DNA of 64,000 bases from Nostoc sp. 'Peltigera membranacea cyanobiont' 210A (lineage in GTDB: Bacteria > Cyanobacteriota > Cyanobacteriia > Cyanobacteriales > Nostocaceae), in contig NZ_NOLJ01000004.1 in the NCBI RefSeq assembly GCF_002246015.1, positions 640,351 to 704,350 on the forward strand. Reading direction: 5' to 3'. The notes beneath the pieces are model-generated. The model saw only the letters and a list, made by a program, of their open reading frames with translations, ran no database searches and was not told where the DNA came from. This document shows positions 38,959-47,237 of the stretch, piece after piece. The translations under genes and the position numbers were made by a program. Position 1 is the first letter of the stretch, and every line of letters begins with the position of its first letter.

Positions 38959-39855
38959 TTAAGGTTCTACAATTAAACCCCTGATTTCTGGTATACGCTG
39001 AGGTTTACCTAAGATATTCATTGAAGGTAAAGCAGAGACAGTACTATGTAACTCACTACTGAAGCCAGAAATAATTAATTGTCCTCCTGACTGAGCAGTG
39101 TAGTGGCGACGAAACTCAGAAATAGACCTTCCTGCTTTGTTTTCGACCAAGCACAACAGAGAAAGACACGGAAACCGATCTGCTCCTTTTTGCTCAACAC
39201 GATATTTCTGAATCTTATCTACAAGGGGACAAAAAGTTTTCTCAATCAAACCATTGAGACTGTTCCGTTGCTCACCGACATAAGCAACAACTTCAAGAGG
39301 TTTCCATTTTACCAATCCACAAGCAGCATCAATAATTTCTAGATCGCTGTTAGTTCCCATGTATAAGATAACGCCATGTTTTCTCAAAGTTCCAACTGCA
39401 TCACAATCTCGATTAATGAGCATAGTGATCGGCGCATCAAAAAAACCTGTGTTCAAGAGTTGCATTGCCTTTATAGCAAGCGCTCTATTATTAGCTACAG
39501 ATGCATAACTACCGAAGTCATCAGGTTCAAAGGGAAGGTTAAGAGTAAAGTTTGCAAGCTTTAAGTCATGTGACATTAGAGACTTTGATTGCTTTGATGC
39601 TAATTCACACACCGTCATTGAGATTTGATTGGCATGATAGAGCATGACAGAGGAAGTTTCTCCATAAACTTTCCCATTCTCAAATAGCAAATCAAATATT
39701 TCTGATGTGAGCGCAGCTACTCCTTCAGATAAATATAAGTTTACAAGATTTTCATAATCTGGAGTAATTTCCGGCAGAGGCACTACGATATTTTGTTGCC
39801 ACTTTGACTTACCAAAATTTGGGTCAGCCTGTTTGCGACGTTTTGCTTCTCCCAT
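38959..39855 (-). CDS. Hypothetical protein with MGEAKRRK N-terminus
   Basis: A 298-residue soluble protein, not recognised. It starts MGEAKRRKQADPNFGKSKWQ, a basic N-terminal tag found on several unrelated cyanobacterial families. The remainder is alpha/beta with no transmembrane segment; NRDCDAVGTLRKHGVILYMG and EVVAYVGEQRNSLNGLIEK are its most ordered segments. First gene inside the putative nifD element, on the opposite strand from nifD. Confidence 0.65.
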   Translation of the reverse strand: MGEAKRRKQADPNFGKSKWQQNIVVPLPEITPDYENLVNLYLSEGVAALTSEIFDLLFENGKVYGETSSVMLYHANQISMTVCELASKQSKSLMSHDLKLANFTLNLPFEPDDFGSYASVANNRALAIKAMQLLNTGFFDAPITMLINRDCDAVGTLRKHGVILYMGTNSDLEIIDAACGLVKWKPLEVVAYVGEQRNSLNGLIEKTFCPLVDKIQKYRVEQKGADRFPCLSLLCLVENKAGRSISEFRRHYTAQSGGQLIISGFSSELHSTVSALPSMNILGKPQRIPEIRGLIVEP

Positions 39856-40063
39856 CTGTTTAACCTCACTCTTCGCTCTAGTAAATTACTTACTTATAAC
39901 TTTTGTTATATAGTGTTCCCAGTTGCAAGAGAATGTGAACGAAGAAGGCTAAATAATTGATTGTGTGTGAGATGTACAAGAAGTATATCGTTGGGGCGAT
40001 CTCTTTTAATCGACAACAAAGTAGCTGATCGCGTGATGCAATCGCAATTCTTTGTAGCAATTG

Positions 40064-40771
40064 TTAAACATTCATTATAGAAATTGCGCGGCAGTAATTA
40101 TTGATACTATTACCAATGTCAAAAATCAAGTCAATTATTTTCTCCCTGTCTTGTATTACAATTGTTTTACACCACTTTTGAGGAAAAGAAGTTTCCTTAT
40201 ACTCAAATGCATCTAACTTAAATCCAAAATCAATCAGGCTTCCATTATCTTTTTTTAAATAAAAAGTTGTATTTAATAGCCTGCGATGCTTGATGGTATT
40301 TACAAAACCAGATAGATATGAAAACTCATCTGACTTATCGAGATTATCAACTGCATGGATTATCTCATCAGCATACGTGCGTTTCACAGAATCTAGAGTT
40401 AATTCGGCTAATTTAGTCGTTACTTTTTTGATAGTCACTTTCTCACTACTTAAATGTTTTTCTGAAGGAAGCAGAGGTTTCAAAATTGTCACATTAATTA
40501 TCTGTCCCAAAACATCAGCTAATGAATGGAGATTTGATGCCAGAGATTCGATGTATATTTCAACTTCAATTTGAGTCTTACTAAATTCAATAGAACTTAT
40601 TTTTAAAGGTTGGTTTACAGAGGTAGTAAAACAATCTCTAATAAATAAAATACGATCTATTTTACTTTTAACTGATGCTACATAAACTGCTGCCTCGTCT
40701 GTCACATTTTGGGAGCAAATATCCAGTAATTCTTGAGTCTTCCAGGTTTTGTCGCTCATCTTTTTTTGCAC
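40064..40771 (-). CDS. Hypothetical protein, HEPN-like character
   Basis: A 235-residue mostly helical protein without signal peptide. The segment SLHSLADVLGQIINVTIL and the later SGFVNTIKHRRLL with a basic-His pair remind one of HEPN-type helical bundles, but I cannot assign a family with confidence. AT-rich, with different base use from the nif genes nearby. Stand-alone on the minus strand. Confidence 0.6.
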   Translation of the reverse strand: MQKKMSDKTWKTQELLDICSQNVTDEAAVYVASVKSKIDRILFIRDCFTTSVNQPLKISSIEFSKTQIEVEIYIESLASNLHSLADVLGQIINVTILKPLLPSEKHLSSEKVTIKKVTTKLAELTLDSVKRTYADEIIHAVDNLDKSDEFSYLSGFVNTIKHRRLLNTTFYLKKDNGSLIDFGFKLDAFEYKETSFPQKWCKTIVIQDREKIIDLIFDIGNSINNYCRAISIMNV

Positions 40772-40879
40772 AAACTCTCAATAGCGAACTAAACTAACAC
40801 GTAAACTCAGTAGATGACAAGTCAGTTTAAACTCAACCACAAGCTAGGCGAACAGATGCACAAGAAGTAGACTGTTGTT

Positions 40880-40908
40880 GCGATGTCTGCGACGGGCTAC
40901 GCCTACGC
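40880..40908 (+). repeat. HIP1-nested 21-bp dispersed element (filled site)
   Basis: GCGAT, a 21-bp insert starting GTCTGCGACGGGC, then CGC. The flanks (AGAAGTAGACTGTTGTT on the left, ACTCGACAATAAACTAGG on the right) recur at 41062-41108 around an uninterrupted GCGATCGC (41079-41086), giving a matched filled and empty site. Confidence 0.88.
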
Positions 40909-40938
40909 ACTCACTCGACAATAAACTAGGCGATCGCA

Positions 40939-41034
40939 TTAAACTGTTACTACCTCAATTAACAATCCGGGTACTTTGCCCAAATCCCGATGATTGCGTC
41001 TTAATAAAACTAATTTACCAGAAAGTGCGATCGC
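40939..41034 (-). pseudogene. VapC (PIN toxin) 3' fragment, copy 1
   Basis: The minus-strand frame reads [20 protein letters not shown] and VPGLLIEVVTV then stop. This is the last about 31 codons of a PIN-domain VapC toxin. It is cut on its 5' side at a GCGATCGC site. Three more copies follow at 41138, 42856 and 43953, all on the same strand. Confidence 0.75.
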
Positions 41035-41107
41035 CTTTAAAGATTATCTGTGAGATGGAGAAGAAGTAGACTGTTGTTGCGATCGCTTTGACTCGACAAT
41101 AAACTAG

Positions 41108-41136
41108 GCGATGTCTACGACGGGCTGCGCCTACGC
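41108..41136 (+). repeat. HIP1-nested 21-bp dispersed element (filled site)
   Basis: GCGAT, 21-bp insert starting GTCTACGACGGGC, then CGC, between AATAAACTAG and ATTAAACCGTCC. The matching empty sites are at 40930-40937 and 42848-42855, where the same flanks surround plain GCGATCGC. Confidence 0.88.
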
Positions 41137-41137
41137 A

Positions 41138-41230
41138 TTAAACCGTCCAATCCTCAATTAACAATCCGGGTACTTTGTCCAAATCCCGATGGTTGCGCGT
41201 TAATAAAACTAATTTTCGGGATAGTGCGAT
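41138..41230 (-). pseudogene. VapC (PIN toxin) 3' fragment, copy 2
   Basis: Minus-strand [20 protein letters not shown] and GLLIEDWTV then stop. The typical VapC C-terminus TRNxx[11 protein letters not shown] is clear. It is preceded and followed by repeats of the AGTAGACTGTTGTTGCGAT unit. Confidence 0.75.
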
Positions 41231-41328
41231 TGTAGTAAAAGAAGTAGACTGTTGTTGCGATCGCCTTGTTGCAGCACGATGTAAAGCTGTTCTAGACTTA
41301 GAAAGAAGCTATGCAGTTTATAATCACC

Positions 41329-41580
41329 ATGAGCTATCACGATATTATTACAATTGAACCGGACAAGCGAGGTGGTAAGCCTTGTATTAGACGGATGCGA
41401 ATCACCGTGTACGATGTTCTAGGCTGGTTGGCAGCTGGTATGTCTCATGGAGAGATATTAGACGATTTCCCTGAATTAACAGAAGAAGATATTAGAGCAA
41501 GTCTAGAGTTTGCTGCTGACCGTGAACATCGTTTAGTTGCCTCTCTACCAAACGTTACGCGGACGGCAGGTGGTATTTGA
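41329..41580 (+). CDS. DUF433 antitoxin
   Basis: An 83-residue DUF433 protein: PDKRGGKPCIRRMRITVYDV, LGWLAAGMSHGEILDDFPEL, TEEDIRASLEFAADRE. DUF433 proteins are helix-turn-helix antitoxins paired with DUF5615 PIN-like toxins. An ATG at 41311 would add six residues; the ATG at 41329 (MSYHDI) fits the family start. The stop overlaps the toxin start (TTGA). Confidence 0.85.
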   Translation: MSYHDIITIEPDKRGGKPCIRRMRITVYDVLGWLAAGMSHGEILDDFPELTEEDIRASLEFAADREHRLVASLPNVTRTAGGI

Positions 41581-41909
41581 AGCTGCTTTTTGATCAAAAT
41601 TTGAGTCGCAAGCTGGTAACTCAATTAGCAGACGTTTTCCCTGATTCCAGTCATCTTCAGTTTCATGGACTGGAAGTGAAGACTGATACTGAAATATGGG
41701 AATTTGCTAAAACCAATGACTTTTGCATCGTAACTCAAGATGTAGACTTTGCCGAAAGAAGCCGTTTATACGGTTCTCCGCCTAAAGTTGTATGGTTACG
41801 TTGCGGAAATGCACCCACAAAGCAAGTTGAATCTTTACTTCGTTCTGGGGTGGAGGTAATTCAGGAGCTTTTGAATAATCTAAGTCTGCATTGCTTAGAA
41901 TTGTACTAA
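41577..41909 (+). CDS. DUF5615 PIN-like toxin
   Basis: A 110-residue PIN-like protein: MKLLFDQNLSRKLVTQLADV with the first Asp, TDTEIWEFAKTNDFCIVTQD with the central acidic residues, VDFAERSRLYGSPPKVVWLR. Probable ribonuclease. Translation starts at a TTG overlapping the DUF433 stop, a coupled arrangement. Length is normal; the pair looks intact. Confidence 0.85.
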   Translation: MKLLFDQNLSRKLVTQLADVFPDSSHLQFHGLEVKTDTEIWEFAKTNDFCIVTQDVDFAERSRLYGSPPKVVWLRCGNAPTKQVESLLRSGVEVIQELLNNLSLHCLELY

Positions 41910-41989
41910 AGCTTTGCGGGGGATTGTCTGTGAGATGCACAGGAAGTAAAGCGTCGTAGACATCGTAGTAAAAGAAGTAGACTGTTGTT

Positions 41990-42018
41990 GCGATGTCTGC
42001 GACGGGCTACGCCTACGC
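41990..42018 (+). repeat. HIP1-nested 21-bp dispersed element
   Basis: Filled site in another copy of the AGAAGTAGACTGTTGTT unit; the corresponding empty copies are at 41079, 41256 and 43002. It ends 5 bp before the IS630 remnant. Confidence 0.85.
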
Positions 42019-42022
42019 CCTC

Positions 42023-42709
42023 ATATCATGTCCGGATAATCGCTTATGATAAAAGTGGTGAGTGCAAATATGAGTAATGCCGAAACGAATTAGTGTAGCG
42101 ACACATCTAAGTATTGAAGAGTTAGAACAACGTTATCGTCAAGCTAAAGATGGGATAGAAAGTCGTCAGTATCAAATCATTTGGTTAGTGGCACAAGGGA
42201 AAAAAACAGAAGAAGTGGAGGAAATAACTGGCTACAGCAGAACATGGATATACGCATTGGTAAAAAGAGGTTATGGTTGTATGCTTTTGTACATCCCCAA
42301 AGTGGAGAAACTTATTGGTGGATTCTTCCTTACGTCAATACAGAACTGTTTAATCAGGTTTTGGCTGATTTTGCTGCTGAATTTGGTTTGGGTGCAAATA
42401 AACACATTCTTTTAGCTGTTGACCGTGCTGGCTGGCATACCAGCAAAAATTTAGAGCTTCCTGAAGGACTACATCTGACATTTTTACCATCTCACTCCCC
42501 AGAATTACAACTCTTCAGTTAGGCTATGGACTGTCATTGATGAACCCATTGTTAATCGCTCTTTTGAAACACTTAATGATTTAGAGGATGTTCTTTATCA
42601 TCGCTGTCAATTTTTACTTCAACAACAAGATTTAATTCGTGGTCTTACTGGTTTTCATTGGTGGATGAAACTTGGAGTTTAATCGTAACTAATTAACCGG
42701 ACATGATAT
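42023..42709 (+). mobile_element. IS630-family remnant
   Basis: 687 bp with matching ends: ATATCATGTCCGG at 42023 and CCGGACATGATAT ending at 42709. It contains pieces of an IS630 transposase in three frames: VATHLSIEELEQRYRQAKDG and ITGYSRTWIYALVK (helix-turn-helix part, from the ATG at 42077), then YAFVHPQSGETYWWILPYVN, LAVDRAGWHTSKNLELPEGL and LTFLPSHSPELQ (DDE part), then WTVIDEPIVNRSFETLNDLE and FHWWMKLGV ending at 42682. The middle is deleted and at least one frameshift lies near 42510, so it is dead. Confidence 0.82.
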
Positions 42710-42710
42710 C

Positions 42711-42828
42711 ATATCATGTCCGCTTGATTAGTTACTAAACCCCAAGAACCCCACCCCGCCTGCGGGGAGGGGCTGGGGGTGGGGTGCAATGACTGTGGAA
42801 ATCATAACTAATTATACGGACATGATAT
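42711..42828. mobile_element. MITE with IS630-type ends, copy 1
   Basis: 118 bp, non-coding. Ends ATATCATGTCCG and CGGACATGATAT match the adjacent IS630 remnant, which it abuts with a single base between. The interior has a GC-rich palindrome (CCACCCCGCC ... GGGGGTGGGG). The same element recurs at 54509-54655. Confidence 0.82.
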
Positions 42829-42855
42829 CACTCGGCAATAAAGTAGGCGATCGCA

Positions 42856-42950
42856 TTAAACCGTCCAATCCTCAATTAACAATCCGGGTACTTTGCCCAA
42901 ATCCCGATGATTGCGTGTTAATAAAACTAATTTACGAGATAGTGCGATCA
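42856..42950 (-). pseudogene. VapC (PIN toxin) 3' fragment, copy 3
   Basis: Minus-strand [20 protein letters not shown] and [11 protein letters not shown] then stop. Nearly identical to copy 4. An AGTAGACTGTTGTTGCGAT unit follows at about 42986. The rest of 42951-43150 shows no gene and leads into the next DUF433 gene. Confidence 0.75.
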
Positions 42951-43150
42951 CCGAATAGCCTGTCGTAGACATCGCAGTAAAAGAAGTAGACTGTTGTTGC
43001 GATCGCTTTTATTCGGCAAGATTATTGAGGTGCAATTAGCAAAAACGAGATGGAGTTTATCAAACCTAAATATGCTTAAGGTACGCAAGAGCCGTTATAT
43101 CTCATGAGAATTGATAAACTATTAGGTACGAAACTGGAGATTAAAGACTT

Positions 43151-43369
43151 ATGCTTAAAGACTCCCCAATTATTAGCGCATCTCCTGAAATTATGGGCGG
43201 GACTATAGTTTTTGCTGGAACTAGGGTTCCTGTGCAGACGCTTCTGGATTATCTCAAGGCAGGCGAATCTATCGACGACTTTTTGGATGGATTTCCGACT
43301 GTTACCAAAGAGCAAGTTATTGCCTTGCTTGAGGAGGCTGGAAAGCAGTTTGCTAACATGGTAGCATAA
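43151..43369 (+). CDS. DUF433 antitoxin
   Basis: A 72-residue DUF433 protein: SASPEIMGGTIVFAGTRVPV, QTLLDYLKAGESIDDFLDGF, VTKEQVIALLEEA. It ends one base before the partner toxin. It differs clearly from the DUF433 gene at 41329, so this is a separate acquisition, not a tandem copy. Confidence 0.9.
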   Translation: MLKDSPIISASPEIMGGTIVFAGTRVPVQTLLDYLKAGESIDDFLDGFPTVTKEQVIALLEEAGKQFANMVA

Positions 43370-43370
43370 C

Positions 43371-43682
43371 ATGAAACTCTTGTTGGATGAGTGTATTGAC
43401 CGCAAACTAGCGAGGGAGTTTGTTGGCTATGAAGTAAAAACTGTTCCTCAAATGGGATGGGCAGGGGTAAAAAATGGTCAACTTCTTGCTCTTGCAGAAG
43501 TAGACTTTGATGTTTTCATCACTGTTGATCGCAACTTGTCATTTCAACAAAATCTACCACAGTTCGATATTGCGATAATTGTTTTACAAGCACAATCTAA
43601 CCGTTTGATAGATATGAAACCTCTAGTACCCAAGGTTTTAGCTACTTTAGCCACGGCAGTTAAAGCAATACAGTTCAGATAA
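43371..43682 (+). CDS. DUF5615 PIN-like toxin with MITE-derived 3' end
   Basis: A 103-residue PIN-like protein: MKLLLDECIDRKLAREFVGY, WAGVKNGQLLALAEVDFDVF, ITVDRNLSFQQNLP. The acidic residues of the PIN active site are in place. The last four codons and the stop (AIQFR then TAA) lie within the end of a MITE-like repeat (43666-43766), so its C-terminus has been set by that insertion. Coupled with the DUF433 gene just upstream. Confidence 0.88.
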   Translation: MKLLLDECIDRKLAREFVGYEVKTVPQMGWAGVKNGQLLALAEVDFDVFITVDRNLSFQQNLPQFDIAIIVLQAQSNRLIDMKPLVPKVLATLATAVKAIQFR

Positions 43683-43766
43683 GCCCAAAACACTTGTAGA
43701 GACGGCGATTTATCGCGTCTCAAAAACCCAAAATTTTTGCCAGTAGCCCTTAACTGAACCGTATTG
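43666..43766. mobile_element. MITE-like element, family CAATACAGTTCAG, copy 1
   Basis: Ends CAATACAGTTCAG and CTGAACCGTATTG (43666 and 43766), imperfect inverted repeats about 101 bp apart. The interior holds a GAGACGGCGATTTATCGCGTCTC hairpin-type repeat rather than the interior seen in the copies at 48870 and 51575. The left end overlaps the toxin gene. Confidence 0.7.
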
Positions 43767-43887
43767 GCAGTTAAAGGACAAGCCATAGTAGTCAGTTTGT
43801 AAAAATAGAGCCTAGTAGTTCTGACCTTCAACTTCGGAATGCGTTCAGTTTCGCAGTTTTCAATTAAAACACCGATAAATTCCATTA

Positions 43888-43916
43888 GTGATGTCTGCGA
43901 CGGGCTACGCCTACGC
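43888..43916 (+). repeat. HIP1-nested 21-bp dispersed element
   Basis: GTGAT, 21-bp insert starting GTCTGCGACGGGC, then CGC; the host octamer here is GTGATCGC rather than GCGATCGC. It precedes VapC fragment copy 4. Confidence 0.75.
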
Positions 43917-43952
43917 CTTCATTCGGCAATCAACAAGGCGATAGCGAGCGCA

Positions 43953-44048
43953 TTAAACCGTCCAATCCTCAATTAACAATCCGGGTACTTTGCCCAAATC
44001 CCGATGATTGCGTGTTAATAAAACTACTTTACGAGATAGTGCGATCAC
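43953..44048 (-). pseudogene. VapC (PIN toxin) 3' fragment, copy 4
   Basis: Minus-strand [20 protein letters not shown] and [11 protein letters not shown] then stop. It differs from copy 3 by about one base in the coding part. The 5' side ends within GTGCGATCAC, a one-base variant of the HIP1 neighbourhood seen at the other copies. Confidence 0.75.
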
Positions 44049-44082
44049 AATCATGTGTCAACGAAATTGAAGCACATAAGAA

Positions 44083-44964
44083 TCAGGTGTATGGCTTCAA
44101 ATAGCAACGCTCACGCCGACTCAAATGATCAGCTAGTTCTGTGAGCCTATTTTGTATATCGTTTGGTAAACTGTCAAACTGATTTGGAAACTCCATTAGA
44201 GTCAGAAATCGCTTGCATAGCTTCATACTTTGACGGCACTCATATTTGATTTCTTTGACTTCAATTAATGCTTCAAAAGTTAATGACTCACTTAAAATTA
44301 GTGTACTTATATAAAGGGCAAAAAAACCAGCTTGCAAAGTGTTTGAGGCTTGCCAATAGGAATAATGTATGTCATCATCCTCTCGATAATTGCCAGAAGC
44401 AACCATATTAGGGTGAGTATGCTCACTCAGGAATGGAAACATGATTGTATGAACTGCTTGATCATACTTATACTTACTTCGAGAAACTAAAGTTGATATA
44501 CCTACACCATAGGATAAAGTTTCGCCAGTTTCAGTATCTATAACTTGATTTGATAACTTTCGTCCTTTTTGAGAAACTGGATGCTGTAAGCGCCCTGTAT
44601 AAAGACCAATCTTTTTATGTACAAAATCGTCTATATTCTCTGGATTTTCGATCACATATATGATGTGCAGATAGTTTTCATAGACGCTACGTAATAAGCT
44701 CATCGCATCTTCAGGTAGTTTATTCTCAAGGAGAATTGATACAGCCATCAAACTTTTACACGCTTTGGTAAAACAGTAAAATATATAATCATGTACAACA
44801 TACTCTTGAGAAAAATCATTGTCCATAATTGCGTCAACTGTGCCATATTCAAACACAATACTTTGACAAAGATTAATTTGTTCATTGAGCCTTCGCTTGA
44901 AAGCTGTTAATAATCTGAGTAGTGCTGTTTTTTGACGTATATTTGACGAGTCTGTGTTAGTCAT
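44083..44964 (-). CDS. DUF5677-like helical protein
   Basis: A 293-residue helical protein. The segment FTKACKSLMAVSILLENKLP, EDAMSLLRSVYENYLHIIYV matches the DUF5677 type, a HEPN-like helical family of unknown function (LLRSVYE is characteristic). The C-terminal half has LILSESLTFEALIEVKEIKY. No signal peptide. AT-rich. Stand-alone. Confidence 0.7.
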   Translation of the reverse strand: MTNTDSSNIRQKTALLRLLTAFKRRLNEQINLCQSIVFEYGTVDAIMDNDFSQEYVVHDYIFYCFTKACKSLMAVSILLENKLPEDAMSLLRSVYENYLHIIYVIENPENIDDFVHKKIGLYTGRLQHPVSQKGRKLSNQVIDTETGETLSYGVGISTLVSRSKYKYDQAVHTIMFPFLSEHTHPNMVASGNYREDDDIHYSYWQASNTLQAGFFALYISTLILSESLTFEALIEVKEIKYECRQSMKLCKRFLTLMEFPNQFDSLPNDIQNRLTELADHLSRRERCYLKPYT

Positions 44965-45129
44965 TAGGTCTAACTTAAAAACTGTCGCGAGAAGAATTTA
45001 TTATCAAAATTTGGATTCTCCACAGGAGTCGGTGTCTATGCAACACCCATAGATAAAATTGTACATACCTTTCGACTTCTCCCTATATTTAATCATTAAC
45101 GAGAAGCTGCAATACAACAGTGATTTTGC

Positions 45130-46053
45130 TTAATACACTTGAGGGACAAAAAACTGCTCATTGCGGGGGGCGCGAACATAATCCTCAGCCACAGGTCTAG
45201 ATGGAAGCTCTAAGGGAGGAGGTGTCATGTCTTCGTAAGGAACTTTGCTCAACAAATGATGAATGCAGTTGAGCCGCGCCCGTCTTTTATTATCTGCTTC
45301 AATGGTAAACCAGGGGGCTTCTGGAATATTCGTGTAAGCAAACATGGTATCTTTTGCTTTGGAGAATTCTACCCAGCGATCGCGTGATTCTAAATCCATT
45401 GGGCTGAGTTTCCAGCGCCTTGCTGGATCGTGACTGCGAGAGAGAAAGCGTTCCTCTTGTTCGTCATCGCTGACGGAGAACCAATACTTGATTAAAACAA
45501 TGCCCGATCGCACCAGCATTCGTTCAAATTCCGGGCAAGATTGCATGAATTCTTGATATTCTGCTTCAGTACAAAAACCCATCACCCGTTCAACTCCGGC
45601 TCGATTGTACCAACTGCGATCGAAGAGGACAATTTCGCCTGCTGTCGGCAGATGTTGCACGTAACGCTGAAAATACCACTGAGTTTTCTCGCGATCAGAG
45701 GGAGTTCCCAGAGCAACTACACGACAGCCACGAGGATTGAGTGGGTCGGCAATGCGTTTAATTACTCCTCCTTTGCCGGCTGCATCGCGGCCTTCAAAGA
45801 TGACGACAACCCGATAGCCGACGTGCTTAATCCAGTATTGCATTTTGACTAGCTCAATCTGGAGTTGCTCTAGTTCAGTTTCAAAAGTCTTTTTGGGAAT
45901 TTTCTTGGCAAAAGTTTCAGTACTACCATCAAAAATCCGTTTGGATTTCTTAGATTTTTTCTTATCTTTTGCCTTTACTAGTTTTTCTACTAAGTCTGTA
46001 GCAGTTTGAACTAGATCATTATTTTGCTGGTTTTCAACTTCATCAATTGACAT
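45130..46053 (-). CDS. ppk2: Polyphosphate kinase 2
   Basis: A 307-residue PPK2: Walker A VVIFEGRDAAGKGGVIKRI (about residues 83-101), Walker B-like VLFDRSWYNRAGVERVMGF, the lid region SVSDDEQEERFLSR, and PMDLESRDRWVEFSKAKDTM. It phosphorylates nucleoside mono- or diphosphates with polyphosphate, or the reverse. The N-terminal 50 residues are Lys-rich (KAKDKKKSKKSKR). Complete. A metabolic gene is unusual cargo if this is within the nifD element. Confidence 0.95.
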   Translation of the reverse strand: MSIDEVENQQNNDLVQTATDLVEKLVKAKDKKKSKKSKRIFDGSTETFAKKIPKKTFETELEQLQIELVKMQYWIKHVGYRVVVIFEGRDAAGKGGVIKRIADPLNPRGCRVVALGTPSDREKTQWYFQRYVQHLPTAGEIVLFDRSWYNRAGVERVMGFCTEAEYQEFMQSCPEFERMLVRSGIVLIKYWFSVSDDEQEERFLSRSHDPARRWKLSPMDLESRDRWVEFSKAKDTMFAYTNIPEAPWFTIEADNKRRARLNCIHHLLSKVPYEDMTPPPLELPSRPVAEDYVRAPRNEQFFVPQVY

Positions 46054-46196
46054 TGCAGTGACCCCATGCCATTAAATCGGCATAATTAGAGTTTATCTAT
46101 GAAGTATATATTTTAATGCAGACTGAGTGTAAATATACACGTTCGCAAGTATAACAGTACCAAAGATGTAATATTAAGAGATGCGAACGCTAGAAT

Positions 46197-47144
46197 TCAG
46201 GTTAGCAAAAGCTCAAAATTTTTCTCGCTGGAGTAAGTTTGTCTATAGCATTGATTCGCTTGTAGCTTGTTATACGATTTTACATCTTCTTCTGATAGAA
46301 AAATGCTCCTTCTGTCATAACTATTGAGCTTATTCCAAAAGTTTGATTCAAACATAATTAGAAGATGTTTAGAAGTAATTGGATAAACTACTTGGACACC
46401 ATGTGAAGCCAGACCAGTTCCAAAATCCTCATGCTGTTTGATTGCTATTGGATTATCTGAAGTCCATAGTGGAATGGAAGTTGAGTTTATACCAAATAAC
46501 CAAATATGACTTGATAATCTTTTTGATATCTCTGAATCAGAACCTTGATCGAGAATATTAGAGATATAAAATAAATGCTGTGCTATTGAGTCTTCTTCTA
46601 TGCCTACCTTTAATAAATCATCAAAATAAATTGAATTACTGGAAGGTTCTGGACAAGGAAAGCTAACTTTTTGAATATCTATCTTATTATTGAATAGTGC
46701 CCGATCCATTCTTTTCTTTAAATTATCTAAAGATTGAAATATTTCTTTAATTTGCCCTCTAGGCGTAGTTGTCCTGACCAACTGAAGTGCTAAAAAGGCA
46801 GAGAATTTTTTCTTTCCCTCTTCATCCAGAACTCCAAGAGAATCAAATAAGTTATTTTCTTCTATTTTTTCAAGACAATTTATGATCTGTTTTATAAAGT
46901 CTCCAAATCTTAATTCTACTTTAGCAAGATCATTCTCCATGAATTGATATTTTATTTTATCCTTCAATTCTTCAGGTAAAAATGAATCAGGAAAATCATT
47001 GAAATATCTCTGTTGGGCAACGTTTTTAACATGAGATTGATAGATAGATTTTTCTATCTTATCCAACACAAATAATGTATCTTCATTAGCAAAGTTTCTT
47101 AAATAGAATTGAGGTACAAAGTGCTGCTGTTTAACTTTATTCAT
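46197..47144 (-). CDS. DUF4238 family protein
   Basis: A 315-residue protein with the DUF4238 signature: KVKQQHFVPQFYLRNFANED and VKNVAQQRYFNDF at the N-terminus, and LWTSDNPIAIKQHEDFGTGL later. Proteins of this family occur sporadically in bacterial accessory regions and are of unknown function. AT-rich relative to its neighbours. Confidence 0.85.
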   Translation of the reverse strand: MNKVKQQHFVPQFYLRNFANEDTLFVLDKIEKSIYQSHVKNVAQQRYFNDFPDSFLPEELKDKIKYQFMENDLAKVELRFGDFIKQIINCLEKIEENNLFDSLGVLDEEGKKKFSAFLALQLVRTTTPRGQIKEIFQSLDNLKKRMDRALFNNKIDIQKVSFPCPEPSSNSIYFDDLLKVGIEEDSIAQHLFYISNILDQGSDSEISKRLSSHIWLFGINSTSIPLWTSDNPIAIKQHEDFGTGLASHGVQVVYPITSKHLLIMFESNFWNKLNSYDRRSIFLSEEDVKSYNKLQANQCYRQTYSSEKNFELLLT

Positions 47145-47237
47145 TGAAATAAATCCTCTAATCTCAAGAGATATCTAAGTAGTATATAGTGCGATAGCTT
47201 GACTTTTAATACAGTCACTACATAATTGATGTCATCG

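Noticed and set aside
40860..44050. Regularly recurring 20-100 bp repeats that might suggest a CRISPR array
   Set aside because: Spacing is irregular, repeats are of several kinds, contain coding remnants of vapC and HIP1 sites, and no cas genes are present.
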